A DNA stretch of 64,000 nucleotides from Rouxiella aceris. GTDB taxonomy: Bacteria; Pseudomonadota; Gammaproteobacteria; Enterobacterales; Enterobacteriaceae. The notes under the pieces are model-generated. The model was given only the letters and a program-made list of their open reading frames with translations. It had not been told where the DNA came from and made no database searches. Position 1 is the stretch's first letter. The number at the start of each line of letters is the position of its first letter. Made by a program: the position numbers and the translations under genes. This document shows positions 58,020 to 64,000 of this stretch, piece after piece. The DNA is taken from NCBI RefSeq assembly GCF_012933545.1, contig NZ_JAADJU010000012.1, positions 62,001 to 126,000 of the forward strand, given 5' to 3'.

Positions 58020-58849
58020 TAGTGACCTCCCAGGCGACGGCCATAGCGGCTTTGCAGAGTGTTAATGGCAAACAGCAGGATCAGCGATGCGGCTAAAATC
58101 ACCGACGCAATGGCGCTGGCCGCCGGATAATCAAACTCCTGCAAACGGATAAAGATCATCAACGAGGTCACTTCGGTTTTCCAGGCGATATTGCCGGCGA
58201 TAAAAATAACCGCCCCAAACTCGCCGAGACTGCGAGTAAATGACAGCGCGGTACCGGCCAACAGCGACGGCATCAGCTCGGGCAATACCACGCGGCGAAA
58301 ACTCTGCCAGCGCGAGGCCCCCAGCGTCTCTGCCGCCTCTTCGTACTCTGGCCCCAGTTCTTCAAGCACCGGTTGCACGGTACGCACCACAAAAGGAATG
58401 CTGGTGAACGCCATGGCGACGGCAATCCCCAACCAGGTGTAGGCCACTTTAATATCAAACTGCGCCAGCCAATGACCGTAGAATCCATTGACCGAGAACA
58501 GACCGGCCAGGGTCAGCCCGGCCACCGCCGTCGGCAGGGCAAAAGGCAAATCCATTAACCCGTCGAGGATAGTCTTGCCCGGAAACTCATAGCGCGTCAG
58601 GATCCAGGCCATCAGCATGCCAAAAAAGGCGTTGAAGATACTGGCCACCGCCGCCGACAGCAGCGTGACCTTATAGGCGGCGATCACCTGCGGATTGCTG
58701 ACCACATCCCAGTACTGCGCCAGCGTCATATGCGACAGCTGGATAACTAACGCACTAAGCGGCAGCAACAGTACCAGGCAAACAAATAACAGGCTGCTAC
58801 CCAGGCTAAGGGTAAAGCCGGGCAATACACGTTTTGTCGACAACAACAT
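58019..58849 (-). CDS. cysU: Sulfate/thiosulfate permease subunit CysU (CysT)
   Basis: 276 residues, six membrane segments, EAA loop ETLGASRWQSFRRVVLPEL. Forms the membrane channel with CysW. Couples to cysP by a TAATG overlap and to cysW by another. Confidence 0.95.
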   Translation of the reverse strand: MLLSTKRVLPGFTLSLGSSLLFVCLVLLLPLSALVIQLSHMTLAQYWDVVSNPQVIAAYKVTLLSAAVASIFNAFFGMLMAWILTRYEFPGKTILDGLMDLPFALPTAVAGLTLAGLFSVNGFYGHWLAQFDIKVAYTWLGIAVAMAFTSIPFVVRTVQPVLEELGPEYEEAAETLGASRWQSFRRVVLPELMPSLLAGTALSFTRSLGEFGAVIFIAGNIAWKTEVTSLMIFIRLQEFDYPAASAIASVILAASLILLFAINTLQSRYGRRLGGH

Positions 58850-59877
58850 TACTGATGTCCCTGGGCAATCAATTTGTCCAGCTCACCGCCGGTATCAAAA
58901 TGAGTCTTCATTACTTGCGGCCAGCCACCAAATTGCTCTTCAACCTTAAACAGTTGGGTGGCAGGGAAATTCGCTTTCTCGGCATCCATGATCTTTTGGT
59001 CATAAACGCGATAACTGAAACTGGTAATAATTTTCTGCGCTTGCGGGCTCCACAGATAGTTCAGGTAAGCCTTGGCAGCTTTTTCGCTGCCATTTTTTTC
59101 AACGTTTTTATCTACCCAGGCCACCGGGAACTCAGCCAAAATATCCACTGGCGGAACAATGACTTCATATTTGTCGGCACCGTACTGCTGACGAATATTG
59201 TTGACTTCCGATTCGAAACTGATCAGCACATCACCCAGACCGCGCTCAACAAAGGTGGTGGTCGCGCCACGGCCGCCGGTATCAAATACTTCAACGTTTT
59301 TGATAAAGCGTGACATCAGCTCGCGCGTTTTTGCCGTGTCATTACCGTCGGCAATATTAAAGGCTCCCCAGGCACCCAAGTAGGTATAGCGGCCATTGCC
59401 TGAGGTTTTTGGATTAGGGAATACCAGTTTGACGTCATCACGGGTCAGGTCTTGCCAGGTATGAATATGTTTAGGGTTACCCTTGCGCACCAGAAAGGCC
59501 ATGGTGGAATAGAAAGGGGAACTGTTATTCGGCAGACGGCTTTGCCAGTTGGCAGGGATCAGATCGCCGCGGTCATGCAGCACCTGGACATCGGTTACCT
59601 GATTATAGGTCACCACATCGGCCCTCAGTCCTTGCAAAATCGCCAGCGCCTGTTTTGATGAACCGGCATGCGATTGCTTGATCTCCAGCTTGTCGCCACC
59701 ATTTTGCTCGGCCCACTGCTGTTGAAACGGCGGGTTGAGAGCGGCAAACAGCTCGCGAGACACGTCATAAGAGCTGTTAAGCAATTCCGTGGCAGAGGCA
59801 CAGGTTGCCGCACTGCCAAGCAGCAGCAACGCTAACGAACCTTTCAGGGTGATATTCTTTACCCACATATTTTTCAT
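58849..59877 (-). CDS. cysP: Thiosulfate/sulfate-binding protein CysP
   Basis: 342 residues with a signal peptide of about 29 residues ending CASA, then [22 protein letters not shown] as in E. coli CysP. Periplasmic receptor for the CysUWA transporter. ATG 59877 was used; ATG 59868 is an alternative. First gene of the operon. The AT-rich region 59980-60070 upstream is the likely CysB-dependent promoter. Confidence 0.95.
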   Translation of the reverse strand: MKNMWVKNITLKGSLALLLLGSAATCASATELLNSSYDVSRELFAALNPPFQQQWAEQNGGDKLEIKQSHAGSSKQALAILQGLRADVVTYNQVTDVQVLHDRGDLIPANWQSRLPNNSSPFYSTMAFLVRKGNPKHIHTWQDLTRDDVKLVFPNPKTSGNGRYTYLGAWGAFNIADGNDTAKTRELMSRFIKNVEVFDTGGRGATTTFVERGLGDVLISFESEVNNIRQQYGADKYEVIVPPVDILAEFPVAWVDKNVEKNGSEKAAKAYLNYLWSPQAQKIITSFSYRVYDQKIMDAEKANFPATQLFKVEEQFGGWPQVMKTHFDTGGELDKLIAQGHQ

Positions 59878-60092
59878 TCTCTACCCTAGTCTGAAATCAC
59901 TGTCGACGCGGCGCGCGTTCGCCACCTGATGCCTTGCCATATAACGAAAACACCATGGCGGAGAGTGACAGTGTATTTATAACTGACGGTAGAGCAGTAA
60001 CGGTTTTATATACTATTTCGTGATTTACAAGTATGAAAAGCTATAAGGCAGTCACCGAGCAAGATTAAAAGCAGGAAATACAGCGGGGGATG

Positions 60093-60122
60093 CCGATGCG
60101 CAGGCTGAGGCCCACGCATCGG
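60093..60122 (-). terminator. Hairpin after yfeX
   Basis: CCGATGCG and CGCATCGG with a 14-base loop, 10 bases after the yfeX stop codon. No T-run. Confidence 0.55.
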
Positions 60123-60131
60123 AGGCACGGA

Positions 60132-61031
60132 TTACAGTGCTTGCAGACGGGTCAGCGACGGTGCGAAATAGTAACTGCCGGTCAACGGACGGGTAAAACG
60201 CAACATGGCGTCACGTTTGCCATCCAAATCACCAAACATGCTCAGTAACTGTTTTTCAATATTATACAGTCGAGCGCAGTAGGTGATGAAATAGAGCCCA
60301 TGCTCACCGCTTGCCGTACCGTAAGGCAGACTCTGGCGCAGGATCTTCAGCCCCTTGCCCTCTTCTTTCAGGTCCACACGTCCCAGATGCGAGGTCTCTT
60401 TACGCAGATCGCCGGGCAGTTCCTCATCGGTCTGCTTGGTGCGGCCAATGATCTCTTCCTGCTGCGCCACGCTAAAGCGCTGCCACTGGTCAAGATTATG
60501 CTTCCAGCGCTGAACCATCACATAGCTGCCACCAGCATCCGGCTCCCCTTCGGCAATGGCGGCCACCAGGGCGCGCTGTTCGCCTTTGGGATTTTCCGTG
60601 CCATCAACAAAACCGCTGAGATCGCGATTTTCAATGCCGCGAAACCCGTGGGTCTCTTCTACAACCTGAATACTGTTACCAAAGGCTGCCAGTGCCGCCT
60701 GAGCCAGTAAAAAATTAACGTCATGACGCAAAGACTGAATATGGATCAGCAGATCGCGCTGGGTTGCCGGTGCCAGACCTTTACCCAGGGGAACAAAGGG
60801 CTTGAGCTCGCTAGCCCCTTCTCCGGCCGACAAATCGCGCCAAACCGTATCACCAAAGGCCAGCACGGCACCCACGCTGTCATCAGGAAATCTCGCCTGA
60901 ACCTGCGCCAATGAGTGGCAAAACGTCCGGCAAGCCTGGCGAATAGCATCCAGGTCACCCTGGACATTGGCTTCTATATAGATAGCAAAACGGCAATGCT
61001 CCAGCAAAATACCGCTCTGGATCTGGGTCAT
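60132..61031 (-). CDS. yfeX: Dyp-type haem peroxidase YfeX
   Basis: 299 residues, the same length as E. coli YfeX. Dyp motif GFVDGTENP with catalytic Asp143; proximal haem His215 in [32 protein letters not shown]. No signal peptide, so cytoplasmic. The E. coli protein oxidises porphyrinogens and model substrates; a claimed dechelatase role is disputed. Confidence 0.95.
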   Translation of the reverse strand: MTQIQSGILLEHCRFAIYIEANVQGDLDAIRQACRTFCHSLAQVQARFPDDSVGAVLAFGDTVWRDLSAGEGASELKPFVPLGKGLAPATQRDLLIHIQSLRHDVNFLLAQAALAAFGNSIQVVEETHGFRGIENRDLSGFVDGTENPKGEQRALVAAIAEGEPDAGGSYVMVQRWKHNLDQWQRFSVAQQEEIIGRTKQTDEELPGDLRKETSHLGRVDLKEEGKGLKILRQSLPYGTASGEHGLYFITYCARLYNIEKQLLSMFGDLDGKRDAMLRFTRPLTGSYYFAPSLTRLQAL

Positions 61032-61215
61032 AATTTATCTATCCTTATTTCAAAGACGGCGGTCTCTGGCTTTGCAGCAGTATAAAGCCGAGGCGGGGGA
61101 TATCCGGGGTCATGGGATCACAAGGCAGCAGAAGGCAATTCCGCCGGATATAGCGTGCAGCATTATACGCGGATTAGCGGAAAATGCCTTGCGTCAACGC
61201 AAGGCACAGAGAGGA

Positions 61216-61815
61216 TTAAGGATTAGCAGCATGCCAGACAATTTTGCTGACTTTCCAGTCTTTTAACGCATCGTCAGCTGGCATCAGCTCTTCCGGCCCC
61301 TGCCAGTCGCCACTGAAAATATAGCTAACGTGCTGACTGTCCGGCGCTTTACATTCCACGTCACGAGGTTCCAGTCCGCGCGCTTTCTGACAGGCGCCAA
61401 AGGCCTTGCTGTACAGGGTATTAAACGGCGTGCCGATCTTGACGCCCCATTGACTTTCAATGGTCGGATCGCTCACCACGATGCGATCGACTTTGCCTTT
61501 CAGGGCACCGGAGACGGTGATTTGCACGGTTTTATCAGTCATTGCCTGATAAAACGCCCGCATTTTGCCATCGCTCATCGACATGCCGCTACGCAGATGA
61601 TAATTGCCATTCAGCCCGTCATTAACCGCAGCTTCGGTCATTGGGGTATCGGCGGTGAGCGTACCGACGCCCTGTTCGTTCACCTTAAGGTGGCTGGTGA
61701 ACCAGTTCATCGGATTAAGACTTGACCACGACATGTGCGGCATAGACATATTCGACAAGGTCGAACACCCGCTAAGTACCAGGGGCAACGCCAGCAACAG
61801 TGGGCGGATAGTCAT
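61216..61815 (-). CDS. yfeY: RpoE-regulated lipoprotein YfeY
   Basis: 199 residues from ATG 61815, preceded by AAGGAG. Signal sequence with lipobox LVLSGCS (Cys17). The remainder matches YfeY, a conserved enteric outer-membrane-type lipoprotein of unknown function that belongs to the sigma-E regulon in E. coli. I did not identify a sigma-E promoter with confidence. Confidence 0.9.
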   Translation of the reverse strand: MTIRPLLLALPLVLSGCSTLSNMSMPHMSWSSLNPMNWFTSHLKVNEQGVGTLTADTPMTEAAVNDGLNGNYHLRSGMSMSDGKMRAFYQAMTDKTVQITVSGALKGKVDRIVVSDPTIESQWGVKIGTPFNTLYSKAFGACQKARGLEPRDVECKAPDSQHVSYIFSGDWQGPEELMPADDALKDWKVSKIVWHAANP

Positions 61816-61968
61816 GTAATACACTCCTTGTTCTCGATTTTTCTGGGTAAAGCGATGAGGGACGCCAACGTGACCCTGGCAAGACGGCACCGGGTCGGCA
61901 CCCTTTTCAGTGTCGGGCTATTGGAGTACGGCAAAGACAAAAAGTGCCGCAGATATTTGTACATCGGT

Positions 61969-62412
61969 CTATGCCAGACGTCGTGCCTCATCAAAGCAGG
62001 CGCGCAAGCGTCGACTTAGTAGCCAATAGGCCAGCGCACCGGCATCCATCAGGGCAAGAACAATATCAAGCAGGCTTGGCGTATCCATTGATTGCCACAG
62101 GCCTAGCCCTTGCAAGGCAAAGGTGACAAACATCCCGGCCAACAGCAGCCAATAGCCCATTTGCCAGATTTTTGGCCACAGGTGGCGACGTCCGCTAAGC
62201 AAAAAGATCAGCACGGGAGGGATACCTAAAAAGATGCCGTACCAAAAGGCGTGGCGGTCAGGGTAAAACCAGGTCAGCAAACCGTTGCCTTGAACGCGAG
62301 AAGCCCCGGCCATCACAAAAAGTAACCAGGTCCGTGCCTGTAAGACCAATATTGTCCAGAACCACAGCGGCAGACGCAGCATGCCATGGCTGTTGTAATC
62401 ATCAGGATTCAT
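61969..62412 (-). CDS. yfeZ: DUF2919 membrane protein YfeZ
   Basis: 147 residues from ATG 62412 (MNPDDYNSHGMLRLP); E. coli YfeZ has 151. Four membrane segments. Function unknown; conserved beside yfeY in enterics. The Shine-Dalgarno sequence is weak. Confidence 0.88.
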   Translation of the reverse strand: MNPDDYNSHGMLRLPLWFWTILVLQARTWLLFVMAGASRVQGNGLLTWFYPDRHAFWYGIFLGIPPVLIFLLSGRRHLWPKIWQMGYWLLLAGMFVTFALQGLGLWQSMDTPSLLDIVLALMDAGALAYWLLSRRLRACFDEARRLA

Positions 62413-62838
62413 AGCCCGGAAACATCTTCCTTCAATTAGTGATGACGCAAACCCCTGCGTCGAAAACCCAAGCTGAGTGCGCGATATAGCCGTAAGGCAT
62501 ATTGACACACTGGTTATACCTCAGCACAAGCGGAGTCAAAGCTCCGCTCAGCATAAATTAAGGCAACTCAAGATACCTTTAAGAACTGTCTGCTTTAATC
62601 TTGTTCAGCGCAACAGGCAGCACAGCGGCACGAACATTACCTGATACTGACAGAAAACTCACAATGAAGAGTGACTATTATGATCAACAGGACAGCGCTG
62701 GCAAGCAGATTACGCTTTTAGCCCCATTGGCCGGGGCAAAAGTCGACAGAGGTCAAAGAGGATCGCGCAGATAGACCCCTTATTTATCACCGAATAAGAG
62801 GTATGTGATAAGGAAACAGCGACAAAAACGGCGGGTGA
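62413..62838. other. Gene-free region between yfeZ and ypeA
   Basis: 426 bases. It contains a small hairpin-like GAGCGGAGC segment near 62536-62550 and a 36-codon frame (62664-62774) judged non-coding. Nothing else supported. Confidence 0.4.
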
Positions 62839-63264
62839 TTAATACTCCTGATCGATAATCAGCCGCTTACCCAGGCTGATGATATCTTGCACTTCATAAT
62901 CCAGTTTTTCATACATGCTGATCACCGCGTCATTTTCGGCGCGGACCATTAGCTGGATTTTAGGACATCCGCGAGCAATCAGTTTTTTCTCCAGACGATT
63001 AATCAGCGCATTGGCAATGCCACGACCGCGATAGTCGGGATGCACGCCAAGATAATAAGCTGAACCACGATGGCCATCGTAGCCGCCCATGACCGAACCC
63101 ACCACTTCGCCGCCCACCTCGGCCACCAGGAAGAGTTCAGGATCATGATTGAGCTTACGTTCGATATCCATTTCAGGATCGTTCCACGGACGCAACAAAT
63201 CGCAGCGCTCCCAGAGGGTCAGCACTTCTTCAAAATCATCTTGTTTAAATACGCGAATTTCCAT
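62839..63264 (-). CDS. ypeA: GNAT acetyltransferase YpeA
   Basis: 141 residues from ATG 63264, the length of E. coli YpeA. Acetyl-CoA loop [17 protein letters not shown] and the nearly invariant [20 protein letters not shown] segment. Target not known. Next to amiA, as in E. coli. Confidence 0.93.
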   Translation of the reverse strand: MEIRVFKQDDFEEVLTLWERCDLLRPWNDPEMDIERKLNHDPELFLVAEVGGEVVGSVMGGYDGHRGSAYYLGVHPDYRGRGIANALINRLEKKLIARGCPKIQLMVRAENDAVISMYEKLDYEVQDIISLGKRLIIDQEY

Positions 63265-63299
63265 CACTGTTCGCCGCTGTTGATAAGTTATTTATTGAT

Positions 63300-63358
63300 T
63301 ATACCCAAAATAATTCGAGTTGCATTGAAGCGACAACTGCACGCCTCCTCAGGGTATA
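63300..63358. repeat. 59-bp segment with TATACCC/GGGTATA ends
   Basis: Terminal 7-bp inverted repeats flank CAAAATAATTCGAGTTGCA and a short GC-rich part. The wording TACCCAAAATAATTCGAGTTGCA-like is common as an intergenic repeat in several Enterobacterales, often at the edges of ERIC-type elements. Probably a short remnant. Confidence 0.4.
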
Positions 63359-63618
63359 TCGCGGGTCTGTTTAATAGTCCATACCAAAATAGTGACTTTT
63401 ATCCGGCTAGAAAACGTTTTTTTGTGCAATGCAGATTTTTTTACTCACCCTGTGACAGCCGCGGCACCACGGGGGGTTGCCCTACTGCGCGAGGAGTGCG
63501 CGAATAAAATGTTAAAAAAGCACACTTTGTTAATAAACAGCAATAGTAATCCTGTCGATTATGCCGGTTAGATACTATATAACATCCGCATTCTGCTTTT
63601 TAAAAGGCCTGTGGACCG

Positions 63619-64000
63619 ATGTTAAACCCACTCAATAAATTTCTTCAATTCCAGCCGCTCCCTCGTTCTGCCACCCGCCGTCAGGTTTTACTCACCGGTT
63701 TGGGTTTGGCCTTTGGCTCTTTTGGCAGCCGTTTTGCCGTTGCGCAGCAGAACGAACGCGTCACCCGAGTGGCACCGCCCCCCAAACCGGCCGGGTCCAA
63801 AAGATTGGTGATGATCGATCCCGGTCATGGCGGCATTGACTCCGGCGCAATAGGCCACGGCGGTTCAAAAGAAAAGCATGTGGTCCTGGAGATCGCCAAC
63901 TATGTCCGTCAACATCTTGCCGGACACAGCAATATAGAAGTGAAATTGACCCGCGAGTCGGATCACTTTATTCCATTGTATCAGCGTGTAGAGATTGCCC
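63619..64000 (+). CDS. amiA: N-acetylmuramoyl-L-alanine amidase AmiA, 5' part
   Basis: The first 127 codons are present; the gene runs off the window. A twin-arginine signal peptide (TRRQVLLTGLGLAFGSFG) ends around residue 41 (RFAVAQQ). The amidase_3 domain begins MIDPGHGGIDSGAIG, with the zinc ligands His (PGHGG) and Glu (VVLEIAN). It cleaves septal peptidoglycan during cell separation after Tat export. Confidence 0.95.
   Translation, partial: MLNPLNKFLQFQPLPRSATRRQVLLTGLGLAFGSFGSRFAVAQQNERVTRVAPPPKPAGSKRLVMIDPGHGGIDSGAIGHGGSKEKHVVLEIANYVRQHLAGHSNIEVKLTRESDHFIPLYQRVEIA

Noticed and set aside
62664-62774. 36-codon frame with ITLLAPLAGAKVDRG, vaguely like the start of an EIIA(Glc) domain
   Set aside because: No ribosome site and the similarity covers only about a dozen residues; too little for a pseudogene call.

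Overview
The window is chromosomal DNA from a member of the order Enterobacterales. The gene order alaC, ypdAB, glk, yfeO, ypeC, mntH, nupC, tRNA-Val/Lys, gltX, tRNA-Ala, yfeR/yfeH, ypeB, ligA, zipA, cysZ, cysK, ptsHI-crr, cysM, cysAWUP, yfeX, yfeY, yfeZ, ypeA, amiA is the E. coli arrangement around ypdA-amiA. Several E. coli segments (fry genes, pdxK-yfeK-yfeS, ucpA-murQP) are missing or replaced. Lineage-specific modules and intergenic repeats suggest a relative outside Escherichia/Salmonella, perhaps Yersiniaceae, Hafniaceae or Pectobacteriaceae. I cannot name the genus.

Layout: (1) 1-6.8 kb: the end of an EAL-domain gene, then a beta-glucoside/cellobiose-type PTS locus with a family 1 phospho-glycosidase, two EIIC paralogues, EIIB, EIIA and a LacI-type repressor. 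LacI-type palindromes lie in both intergenic control regions. (2) 6.8-14 kb: an RND pump, its lipoprotein adaptor and an AdeRS-like two-component system, with a divergent MipA/OmpV outer-membrane protein. (3) 14.2-23.9 kb: an LspA homologue, cytochrome b561, alaC, a GNAT acetyltransferase, the pyruvate-type sensor pair ypdAB, glk, the ClC channel yfeO and the racemase ygeA. (4) 23.9-30.4 kb: a PACE efflux protein with a divergent LysR regulator, an aldo-keto reductase, a DUF2502 protein with a Gly/His-rich tail, mntH and nupC. (5) 30.4-36.6 kb: tRNA-Lys, three tRNA-Val, gltX, an FNT channel and two tRNA-Ala, bracketed by complex inverted repeat arrays. (6) 36.6-41.7 kb: a minimal ethanolamine operon (eat-eutBC) behind a probable sigma-54 promoter, a nucleotidyltransferase-like protein and a FlxA-like protein. 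(7) 41.7-64 kb: mostly conserved core: yfeR/yfeH, ypeB-ligA, zipA, cysZ, cysK, ptsHI-crr, a CpxRA-like pair, cysM-cysAWUP, yfeX, yfeY, yfeZ, ypeA and the start of amiA.

Functional themes are sugar uptake (general PTS proteins ptsHI-crr plus a dedicated lactose/cellobiose-family PTS, and glk), sulfate assimilation (cysP-U-W-A-M, cysZ, cysK), envelope functions (RND pump, two sensor systems, lspA, amiA, zipA) and decoding (six tRNAs and gltX).

The most unusual signal is a 131-bp element present three times. Each copy sits between two exact copies of a terminator-type hairpin, so the 19-23 bp duplicated target is the hairpin itself. A second set of intergenic repeats (called A, B and C here) also begins right behind terminators and forms a roughly 0.65-kb inverted repeat around the tRNA/gltX segment.
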